From CAYZEZ01 sp964477295 (GTDB lineage: Bacteria > Bacteroidota > Bacteroidia > Bacteroidales > SM23-62): a DNA stretch of 6,003 nt. The notes beneath the pieces were generated by a model. That model made no database searches, was not told the DNA's origin, and saw nothing but the letters and a program-made list of their open reading frames with translations. This document shows positions 1-5,451 of this stretch, piece after piece. A program made the translations under genes and the position numbers. The DNA is taken from the NCBI GenBank assembly GCA_964477295.1, contig CAYZEZ010000286.1:1-6003 (forward strand), in the 5' to 3' direction. Each line of letters opens with the position of its first letter. Position 1 is the first letter of the stretch.

Positions 1-75
1 CTCGGGTATCTGACCGATGAGCAATTCACCGAGTGGGTCGATCCGAAGAAGATGATCGGGAGAGAGAAGAAATGA
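1..75 (+). CDS. fumC: Class II fumarate hydratase, C-terminal fragment (5' end outside window)
   Basis: The first 24 codons are open in frame 1 and end at TGA (73-75). They encode LGYLTDEQFTEWVDPKKMIG plus a basic tail REKK. The pattern G-[YF]-[LV]-[TS]-x-x-x-F-x-x-W-V-x-P-x-x-M-[VI]-G is the usual C-terminal end of class II fumarases, which interconvert fumarate and malate in the cytosol as homotetramers. Aspartase, the closest relative in the superfamily, normally has a different ending without the Trp-Val pair, so fumarase is preferred. No catalytic residues lie in this fragment, so the call rests on the C-terminal signature alone. The stop codon overlaps the first unit of a GAT-heptad repeat. 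A fumarase beside methylmalonyl-CoA mutase genes fits a succinate-propionate pathway, but the 188-bp spacer and the separate promoter before mutA argue against tight co-transcription. Confidence 0.62.
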   Translation, partial: LGYLTDEQFTEWVDPKKMIGREKK

Positions 76-169
76 TCTCAGATTAATGATTAACGATCTT
101 TGATTTATGATTTGCATTCACTTCTAAAATCTTAGATCGTTAATCATAATCATAAATCATAAATTCTCA
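74..169. repeat. Head-to-head arrays of GAT-heptads forming an imperfect inverted repeat
   Basis: From 74 to 114 the + strand reads as six consecutive 7-bp units, each starting with GAT (positions 74, 81, 88, 95, 102, 109). From 129 to 169 the complementary motif ATC recurs at 129, 136, 143, 149 and 156, followed by ATT at 163, so it has the same 7-bp period with one 6-bp slip. The second block is therefore the same heptad family in the opposite orientation. The arms share a perfect 14-bp inverted repeat (86-99 with 134-147) and an 11-bp one (103-113 with 154-164). The two pairings are in crossing order, so they could not form one simple hairpin together. The function is unknown. Confidence 0.8.
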
Positions 170-197
170 CCCCCCCTACTCCCACACCCCACTTTGC

Positions 198-229
198 CCC
201 TTAAACCCTTGAATCCTCGAACCCTTTTT
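198..229. repeat. Four degenerate 8-bp tandem units (CCCTTRAA-like)
   Basis: Positions 198-205, 206-213, 214-221 and 222-229 read CCCTTAAA, CCCTTGAA, TCCTCGAA and CCCTTTTT, an 8-bp tandem array with diverged copies. It lies in a C-rich tract with only one G between 166 and 210, and it overlaps the likely -33 region of the mutA promoter. The second unit supplies the CTTG proposed as the -33 box. Confidence 0.6.
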
Positions 230-242
230 TTTACTAAATTTG
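208..242 (+). promoter_or_regulatory. Probable Bacteroidota-type promoter for mutA
   Basis: TAAATTTG at 235-242 matches the Bacteroidota -7 consensus TAnnTTTG exactly. CTTG at 208-211 is a 3-of-4 match to the -33 element TTTG, with a 23-bp spacer that is on the long side. Initiation a few bases after 242 would leave a leader of about 15 nt before the ATG at 264. The -7 box is persuasive; the -33 box is weak. Confidence 0.5.
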
Positions 243-263
243 CAGTTCACATACCAACAGTGA

Positions 264-2111
264 ATGGCATCAGATAAAGAACAATCCCTATTTTCAGGAT
301 TCCCTCCCGTTTCTACCGAAGAGTGGGGAAAAAAAATCAGGGAAAATTGTGACGGGGAGGATTATGATAATAGACTGATCTGGAAACCCCTCAATGGTCT
401 CCGGTTAAGGCCCTACTACCGCCGGGAAGACCTGGAAGGGCTGGAATACCTGGATGCAGATCCCGGACAGTTTCCATTCGTTCGGGGAAACAAAACGACG
501 GACAACTCCTGGCATATTGTTGAAGATATTAAGGTGAAAGGCCTTGATCAGGCCAATTCCGATGCAAAAACGGCATTGGAAAAGGGCGCTACTGCACTGG
601 CATTTCATTTTTCCCGGTTGATCCCGTCGCATGTCGATCAAATGGTTGTTATGCTGTCGGGCATTGACCTGGAATCTGTTCCCGTTTACCTCTACACAAA
701 TAAACATCATTCAGAACTTCTTGAAGCGCTCGGTGATCTCGCAGCAATGGACCAGCTCGATATTAACAAGATCCGGGGATCGGTAAATGTGGCCCCGCTG
801 GGACATATTTTTTCATCCGGACATTTAGGAACCCAGCTTGATTACCATAAATTATCTGAGATTATTAAATACGGCGCAGGTAATCTCCCGCATTTTAAGA
901 TCATCAGGATACATGGAACCCTTTTCCACAATGCCGGTTGCTCCATTCTTCAGCAGATTGCCTATTCCCTTGCCACGGCGGTGGAATATATGAGTAACCT
1001 GGTGGATACCGGCATGCAGGCTGCAGATATTGCAGGCCGGCTGGCTTTCCAGTTCTCAATTGGTCCCAATTATTTCCTTGAAATAGCTGGATTGCGTGCC
1101 GTACGCCTGCTCTGGGCAAATATCCTGGAAGCTTACGGACTGAAGGGCGATCCGGCATGCACTATGCAAATCCATGCGGTCACATCGGAATGGAACCAGA
1201 CACTTTTTGATCCCCATGTAAACATGCTTCGAGGTACAACCGAGGCAATGGCAGCAGTGCTCGGTGGTGTTGATTCAGTTTCTGTCACACCCTATGACCA
1301 CGTCTTAAATACTTCAGAAAAATTTAGTGTGCGACACGCCAGGAACACCCAGATCATACTGAAGGAAGAAGCATATCTTGATAAGGTAGTTGATCCGGCT
1401 GCCGGATCTTACTATATTGAAAACCTGACCGCCTCGGTAGCTGAAAACGCCTGGAATATATTCCTCGAAACCGAAGCTGCAGGCGGGATCCTGGAGATGT
1501 TCAAAAAAGGTGAGCTTCAGAATGCCATCCACGATATGGCTGACAAAAAGCATGAAAAGATGGCTACACGAAGGGATAAGCTGGTTGGTACCAACGAGTA
1601 TCCTGATATGCGTGAAAAAAGTAAGTCAGTGGTGGTCCCCGAACCTGAGGATGATGAATCAATGGTTCCTCCACTGGGGAAAAGCAGGGCAGCCATCGGG
1701 TTTGAAAAAGTCCGGCTGTCAACTGAAAAATCAGCGAAGGTCCCCAGGGTATTTTTACTTACTTACGGGAATCCTTTGGTGCGAAGGACAAGGGCAACAT
1801 TTGCAATAAATTTCTTCGCATGTGCAGGATTTGATATTATTGATAATCCGGGATTTGATTCCGTTGAAGAGGGGGCTGAAAAAGCACTCAAGGCAAAAGC
1901 CGGAATAATTGTTCTGTGCAGTGCAGATGAGGAATACCTTACAATGGTGAAAGCGGCCACGCAAATCATTAAAGATCAGGCAATTATTGTCATTGCAGGT
2001 TATCCGGAAGAGCATCTGGCCGGGATCAGGAAAGCCGGCGTGGAACATTTTATTCATATCCGGTCGAACGTGCTTGAAGAATTAAATAAATTTCAGGAAC
2101 TGGTATTATAG
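264..2111 (+). CDS. mutA: Methylmalonyl-CoA mutase, small (beta) subunit MutA
   Basis: This is the non-catalytic partner of MutB in the cytosolic adenosylcobalamin-dependent enzyme that interconverts succinyl-CoA and (R)-methylmalonyl-CoA. The 615-aa length fits small subunits of heterodimeric mutases. Residues about 45-400 form a TIM-barrel-like mutase domain with family motifs ARNTQ (359-363) and DPAAGSYY (377-384). A linker with GTNEYPD follows, then a C-terminal Rossmann-type domain (about 492-615). That domain lacks the cobalamin-binding D-x-H-x-x-G motif; the equivalent stretch reads GNPLVRR (502-508). The arginine found in MutB within FMVRNTYIYP has no counterpart after RGSVNVAPLGH, and the catalytic Tyr-His pair is Phe221-His222. 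The subunit is therefore expected to be structural, as is known for this family. The ATG at 264 has no Shine-Dalgarno sequence but lies 21 bp after a good -7 box. mutB follows after 184 bp. Family assignment is very secure. Confidence 0.96.
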   Translation: MASDKEQSLFSGFPPVSTEEWGKKIRENCDGEDYDNRLIWKPLNGLRLRPYYRREDLEGLEYLDADPGQFPFVRGNKTTDNSWHIVEDIKVKGLDQANSDAKTALEKGATALAFHFSRLIPSHVDQMVVMLSGIDLESVPVYLYTNKHHSELLEALGDLAAMDQLDINKIRGSVNVAPLGHIFSSGHLGTQLDYHKLSEIIKYGAGNLPHFKIIRIHGTLFHNAGCSILQQIAYSLATAVEYMSNLVDTGMQAADIAGRLAFQFSIGPNYFLEIAGLRAVRLLWANILEAYGLKGDPACTMQIHAVTSEWNQTLFDPHVNMLRGTTEAMAAVLGGVDSVSVTPYDHVLNTSEKFSVRHARNTQIILKEEAYLDKVVDPAAGSYYIENLTASVAENAWNIFLETEAAGGILEMFKKGELQNAIHDMADKKHEKMATRRDKLVGTNEYPDMREKSKSVVVPEPEDDESMVPPLGKSRAAIGFEKVRLSTEKSAKVPRVFLLTYGNPLVRRTRATFAINFFACAGFDIIDNPGFDSVEEGAEKALKAKAGIIVLCSADEEYLTMVKAATQIIKDQAIIVIAGYPEEHLAGIRKAGVEHFIHIRSNVLEELNKFQELVL

Positions 2112-2125
2112 TCAGACCATAATTT

Positions 2126-2188
2126 GTCATCCTGTCCCGAGTACTCGGGATCAGGATCTCACAGATTCCGGATCAAGTCCGGAATGAC
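2126..2188. repeat. Composite of two REP-like hairpins bounded by GTCAT/ATGAC
   Basis: Two adjacent hairpins lie in the mutA-mutB spacer. The first spans 2129-2157 and is centred on the 14-bp palindrome CCCGAGTACTCGGG (2136-2149), with flanking TCCTG/CAGGA pairing and one bulged base at 2151. The second has an 8-bp stem, ATTCCGGA (2165-2172) with TCCGGAAT (2178-2185), and a 5-nt loop. The whole element starts with GTCAT (2126-2130) and ends with ATGAC (2184-2188), so it looks like two REP units with GTCATYC heads in opposite orientation, resembling a BIME. Neither hairpin is followed by a U-tract, so they are not typical intrinsic terminators. They might stabilise the mRNA or affect the MutA:MutB ratio, but that is inference. 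Confidence 0.75.
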
Positions 2189-2225
2189 CACACACCCTTC
2201 ACACCCATCACCCAACACCCCTCAC

Positions 2226-2288
2226 CAACCTGCAACCTGTAACTTGCAACCTGTAACTTGCAACCTGTAACTTGCAACCTGTAACCTT
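2226..2288. repeat. Heptad tandem array (alternating CAACCTG and TAACTTG)
   Basis: Nine consecutive 7-bp units fill 2226-2288. After a first CAACCTG they alternate CAACCTG and TAACTTG, giving a 14-bp higher-order unit in three exact copies (2232-2245, 2246-2259, 2260-2273) and a fourth with one mismatch (2274-2287). A second looser family, CACCCNN, precedes it at 2202-2222. The array ends 7 bp before the mutB ATG. The region 2187-2231 has no G on the + strand. Copy number could vary between strains by slippage. Confidence 0.9.
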
Positions 2289-2295
2289 TTAAGCA

Positions 2296-4431
2296 ATGAG
2301 ACCCGATTTTACCAAAATAGACCTTAAACAAAAGCCTGCCAGAGCCGGGGCAGCTGGCCAATCCTCTTCCTGGCTCACAGCAGAACACATCCCGGTAAAA
2401 AGTCTTTTCACAAAAAGTGACCTGGAGGGAATGGAACACCTGAACTATGCTGCAGGTATCCCTCCTTTTCTCCATGGACCTTATCCTGCCATGTATGTTT
2501 TGCAACCGTGGACCATCCGCCAGTATGCCGGGTTTTCCACGGCGGAAGAATCCAATGCCTTTTACCGCAGGAACCTGGAAGCAGGGCAAAAAGGATTGTC
2601 CGTGGCGTTCGATCTGGCTACCCATCGCGGGTATGACTCAGATCATGAAAGGGTTGTGGGAGATGTTGGAAAAGCAGGCGTTGCCATAGATTCCATTCTC
2701 GATATGAAGATCCTGTTCGACCAGATCCCGCTGGATGAGATGTCGGTCTCAATGACTATGAACGGTGCCGTCCTTCCCGTAATGGCATTTTATATTGTCA
2801 CTGCCCTGGAACAGGGAGTTCCGCTGGAGTGTCTCACCGGAACCATTCAGAATGATATCCTGAAAGAATTCATGGTCCGTAACACCTATATTTATCCACC
2901 AGGTCCGTCCATGCGGATTATTGCCGATATATTCAAATACACGACCCAAAATATGCCCCGCTTCAATTCTATCAGTGTCTCGGGATACCACATGCAGGAG
3001 GCTGGAGCTACTGCTGACCTGGAGCTTGCATATACCCTGGCCGACGGATGGGAGTATTTAAGAACAGGCATCAAGGCAGGCATAGGCATAGATGCTTTTG
3101 CACCGAGGATCTCCTTTTTCTGGGCCATCGGGATGAATCATTTCATGGAGATTGCCAAGATGCGTGCCGCCCGGCTGTTGTGGTCGAAGATCGTATCGGA
3201 ATTTAATCCAAAGAATCCTAAGTCACTGGCTTTAAGAGCGCATTGCCAGACATCAGGCTGGAGCCTGACAGAGCAGGATCCCTATAATAATGTTACCCGC
3301 ACCTGCGTGGAAGCCCTGGCTGCCGGGCTGGGACATACACAGAGCCTCCATACCAATGCGCTGGATGAGGCCATTGCATTGCCAACCGATTTTTCTGCCA
3401 GGATTGCCCGTAATACACAGCTGTACCTGCAGGCTGAGACAAATATTACCAGGGCCATTGACCCGTGGGCAGGATCCTATTACGTGGAATACATGACCCA
3501 TCAGCTGGTACACAATGCATGGAAACTGATCCTGGAAGTCGAGGAACTGGGCGGAATGGCCAAAGCCATCGAGACGGGTCTGCCTAAAATGAGAATCGAG
3601 GAAGCAGCCGCCAGGAAGCAGGCCAGGATCGACTCGGGCAAAGACATCATTGTGGGAGTAAATAAATATGAGCTGGAGAAAGAAGATCCAATCGATATCC
3701 TCGAAGTGGATAATGCCGCCGTAAGGGAAACACAGATCAAAAGGCTCCGGGAGCTGAAAGCTAACCGGAACAATCAGGAGGTAGAGGCTGCGTTGGATGC
3801 CATCACCCGGGCAGCGCGGACAGGTGAAGGCAACCTGCTGGAATTATCGGTCGAGGCTGCCCTTAAAAGGGCATCGCTTGGTGAGATATCCATGGCTATG
3901 GAAAAAGAATTTGGCAGGTATAAGGCGGTTATCCGTTCTATTTCCGGGATCTATTCATCCGAATCGGGTAATCACGATTACTACCTGAAGGCCCGTGCAC
4001 TGGCAGGCAGGTTTGCTGAAAAAGAGGGCCGCCAGCCCAGGATAATGATAGCCAAGATGGGACAGGATGGGCATGACCGGGGTGCAAAAGTTGTTTCCAC
4101 TGCGTATGCAGATATTGGATTTGATGTCGACATCGGGCCATTGTTCCAGACCCCGGCTGAAGCAGCCCGCCAGGCCGTTGAAAACGATGTGCACGTGCTG
4201 GGTGTTTCCAGTCTTGCTGCCGGTCATAAAACCCTTATTCCACAGGTCATTGATGAATTAAAATCTGCAGGCCGCGAAGACATCATGGTGATTGCCGGCG
4301 GCGTGATCCCACACCAGGATTATGACTACCTGTACAAAGCAGGCGTAGTCGGCATCTTCGGTCCCGGCACCCCCCTCTCCGAAGCCGCCATCAAAATCCT
4401 GGAGATCCTTCTCGAAACCCGGTCATCCTGA
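2296..4431 (+). CDS. mutB: Methylmalonyl-CoA mutase, large (alpha) catalytic subunit MutB
   Basis: This is the catalytic, adenosylcobalamin-binding subunit that carries out the radical rearrangement between succinyl-CoA and (R)-methylmalonyl-CoA. It has 711 aa, close to the roughly 730 of characterised alpha subunits. The N-terminal TIM barrel (about 40-560) has PWTIRQYAGFSTA with Tyr77, MVRNTYIYPP with Arg195, and SGYHMQEAGAT with Tyr231-His232. By motif alignment from memory these match Y89, R207 and Y243/H244 of the Propionibacterium enzyme. The C-terminal cobalamin domain (about 581-711) has AKMGQDGHDRG, whose Asp591-x-His593-x-x-Gly596 carries the lower cobalt ligand, followed by SSL (638-640) and Gly668-Gly669 of the D-x-H-x-x-G...SxL...GG signature. 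It is intact and probably active. A glutamine (Gln70) occupies the place of R82 of that enzyme. The ATG at 2296 has no Shine-Dalgarno sequence. The stop codon lies inside a REP-like hairpin. Confidence 0.97.
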   Translation: MRPDFTKIDLKQKPARAGAAGQSSSWLTAEHIPVKSLFTKSDLEGMEHLNYAAGIPPFLHGPYPAMYVLQPWTIRQYAGFSTAEESNAFYRRNLEAGQKGLSVAFDLATHRGYDSDHERVVGDVGKAGVAIDSILDMKILFDQIPLDEMSVSMTMNGAVLPVMAFYIVTALEQGVPLECLTGTIQNDILKEFMVRNTYIYPPGPSMRIIADIFKYTTQNMPRFNSISVSGYHMQEAGATADLELAYTLADGWEYLRTGIKAGIGIDAFAPRISFFWAIGMNHFMEIAKMRAARLLWSKIVSEFNPKNPKSLALRAHCQTSGWSLTEQDPYNNVTRTCVEALAAGLGHTQSLHTNALDEAIALPTDFSARIARNTQLYLQAETNITRAIDPWAGSYYVEYMTHQLVHNAWKLILEVEELGGMAKAIETGLPKMRIEEAAARKQARIDSGKDIIVGVNKYELEKEDPIDILEVDNAAVRETQIKRLRELKANRNNQEVEAALDAITRAARTGEGNLLELSVEAALKRASLGEISMAMEKEFGRYKAVIRSISGIYSSESGNHDYYLKARALAGRFAEKEGRQPRIMIAKMGQDGHDRGAKVVSTAYADIGFDVDIGPLFQTPAEAARQAVENDVHVLGVSSLAAGHKTLIPQVIDELKSAGREDIMVIAGGVIPHQDYDYLYKAGVVGIFGPGTPLSEAAIKILEILLETRSS

Positions 4432-4446
4432 AATTGATTCAGGACC
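4422..4446. repeat. REP-like hairpin overlapping the mutB stop codon
   Basis: TCCTGAA (4426-4432) pairs perfectly with TTCAGGA (4438-4444) around a 5-nt loop. The head GTCATCCTG (4422-4430) is identical to the head of the element at 2126-2134. The TGA stop of mutB (4429-4431) lies in the left arm, and the last codons (Arg-Ser-Ser) are read from the head. There is no U-tract after the stem, so a plain intrinsic terminator is unlikely. Confidence 0.65.
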
Positions 4447-4450
4447 TACC

Positions 4451-4501
4451 CAAACCCCAAACCCACACATCCCGTCACTGTTCACTCTTCACTCGTCACT
4501 T
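4451..4501. repeat. Two short heptad arrays after mutB (CAAACCC x2, KTCACTN x4)
   Basis: CAAACCC is repeated at 4451-4457 and 4458-4464. After 9 unrelated bases come four 7-bp units at 4474-4480, 4481-4487, 4488-4494 and 4495-4501, all of the form (G/T)TCACT(G/C/T). Positions 4444-4473 contain no G on the + strand. The period matches the arrays in the other spacers, but the sequence differs. Confidence 0.75.
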
Positions 4502-4531
4502 CCCCGATACATGCAGCTATTCCCTCAAAAC

Positions 4532-4564
4532 TTCGTCTATTATAATAAATGTTTATTACCTTTG
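4532..4564 (+). promoter_or_regulatory. Probable Bacteroidota-type promoter for the DUF4190-like gene
   Basis: TACCTTTG at 4557-4564 matches TAnnTTTG exactly. TTCG at 4532-4535 is a 3-of-4 match to the -33 TTTG with a 21-bp spacer. The -7 box ends 17 bp before the ATG at 4582, implying a leader of about 10 nt. It suggests the gene is transcribed independently of mutAB. Confidence 0.55.
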
Positions 4565-4581
4565 GTTAAACAATACATACC

Positions 4582-5304
4582 ATGGAAGAACAAAAATCAA
4601 ACGCAGGACAGGGACTGGGAATAACAGGATTGATTCTCGGCATCCTGGCCATCCCGCTGGCCCTTGTAGGTTGTACGTTTGTGCTTGCCCTTCTTCTCGG
4701 GGGAGCCGGAATTGTGCTCAGTGCTGTGGGATTACACCAGGCAAGTACAGCAAACGGTACAAGGGGTTTGCCAATTGCAGGCCTTGCAGTATCCATTACC
4801 GGCATGTGCATTGCTCTTTTATGGGGATTCTTTCTTGCATCAACCATTGTGGAGGGAGGGAAAATATGGTCTAAAGGCGGGCCCAGTATCTTTGAAAAGA
4901 TAGGCAAAGAAATAGGAAAAGACCTGGAAGATTCTTTCGATGAGATGGAAGAGGATTTTGAAAAGACCGGGGATGACCTGGAAGAAACACTTGAAGACCT
5001 GGAAATGGACGAGGATTACTGGAAAAATTTTGAATGGGGAGAGGAGGTTAGCGATGAAGAGCTGGACAAGGTCCTGGACATATATGAAGACCTTATCATT
5101 GACTACATCGATCTTGTCAAAAAGGCCTCGGAAGGTGATATTACGGCACTTACGGAATATGCCAGCGTAAGCGTCAAAGCCGTCGCCCTGGCTACCAAGC
5201 TCACAGCCATCGCCCCAAAACTGAACGAAGAGCAGAAACAAAAGTTCGATGAACTCCAGGAGAAATACGAAAAAGCCCTGGAGAAGGCTTCCGGGGTAGA
5301 TTAG
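4582..5304 (+). CDS. DUF4190-like membrane protein with acidic hendecad helix and C-terminal helical domain
   Basis: This 240-aa protein has three parts. Residues 11-88 are hydrophobic and glycine-rich: a long segment at 14-50, the motif NGTRGLPIAGLAVS at 59-71, and a second segment at 64-88. This resembles DUF4190-type membrane domains, where a small polar loop before GLAIAGL-like helices is typical. Residues 103-146 are very rich in Glu and Asp and show an 11-residue period (Phe104, Leu115, Phe126, Leu137), consistent with an extended amphipathic helix. Residues 157-236 are predicted to be helical (DEELDKVLDIYEDLIIDYID and onward) and resemble C-terminal domains seen in some Bacteroidota envelope proteins, recalled without a firm family name. 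The cysteine at 31 is inside a hydrophobic stretch and is not a convincing lipobox. An inner-membrane location is likely. The function is unknown, and nothing ties it to the mutase. The ATG at 4582 directly follows the promoter. Confidence 0.85.
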   Translation: MEEQKSNAGQGLGITGLILGILAIPLALVGCTFVLALLLGGAGIVLSAVGLHQASTANGTRGLPIAGLAVSITGMCIALLWGFFLASTIVEGGKIWSKGGPSIFEKIGKEIGKDLEDSFDEMEEDFEKTGDDLEETLEDLEMDEDYWKNFEWGEEVSDEELDKVLDIYEDLIIDYIDLVKKASEGDITALTEYASVSVKAVALATKLTAIAPKLNEEQKQKFDELQEKYEKALEKASGVD

Positions 5305-5375
5305 CCGTCCTGGACTTGCCTGCCTCGCCTGCCCCAATGCAGATCGGGGACGAAGGTCAGGGTTTCAGTATCTCA

Positions 5376-5400
5376 TCATCCCCGCAAAAGCGGGGGCCCA
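5376..5400. repeat. REP-like hairpin (CCCCGC-AAAA-GCGGGG)
   Basis: CCCCGC (5380-5385) pairs with GCGGGG (5390-5395) around an AAAA loop. It is preceded by TCAT (5376-5379) and followed by GGCCCAG. The layout resembles the dispersed TCATTCCCGC...GCGGGAAT-type repeats known from many bacterial genomes, and its TCATCC head matches the elements at 2126 and 4422. There is no U-tract downstream. It lies in the 128-bp spacer 5305-5432, where I see nothing else except a C-rich patch at 5317-5336 with repeated GCCTGCC-like words. Confidence 0.65.
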
Positions 5401-5423
5401 GCTTTATCCAACTCCCACACACT

Positions 5424-5451
5424 CGAAGAACGATGAACGAGGAACGAATAA
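5424..5451. repeat. Purine-rich heptad array (CGANGAA x4) spanning a start codon
   Basis: Units at 5424-5430, 5431-5437, 5438-5444 and 5445-5451 read CGAAGAA, CGATGAA, CGAGGAA and CGAATAA. The ATG at 5433, the likely start of the next gene, lies in the second unit, so the first six codons are read from the array. Confidence 0.75.

Noticed and set aside
170..232. C7 (170-176) and T8 (225-232) runs as phase-variation tracts for mutA
   Set aside because: They are short and upstream of a housekeeping gene. The C7 lies too far from the promoter boxes to matter clearly, so there is not enough to claim switching.
1738..2111. MutA C-terminal domain as a functional cobalamin-binding domain
   Set aside because: The Rossmann-like pattern is there but the D-x-H-x-x-G histidine is absent, as expected for a small subunit.
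2126..2188. Intrinsic terminator after mutA
   Set aside because: The stems are GC-rich but neither is followed by a U-run, and two GTCAT-headed units in opposite orientation fit REP elements better.
2226..2288. Possible CRISPR-like array in the mutA-mutB spacer
   Set aside because: The units are 7 or 14 bp and directly adjacent. There are no 25-40-bp repeats, no unique spacers and no cas genes.
2173..2625. 150-codon antisense open frame covering the mutB start and the spacer
   Set aside because: Its N-terminal part is the antisense of conserved mutB codons and its C-terminal part is the reverse of the heptad array, so it is a shadow.
4434..4874. 146-codon open frame starting after mutB
   Set aside because: It begins in repeat DNA and then runs in another frame over the DUF4190-like gene. 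Its translation is low in domain character, whereas the 4582 frame gives clear membrane segments and a helical tail.
5316..5432. N-terminal extension of the DUF2752-like protein from the ATG at 5316
   Set aside because: The extra 39 residues are translated from a REP-like hairpin and C-rich DNA and contain no recognisable domain; the family-like part begins near residue 40.
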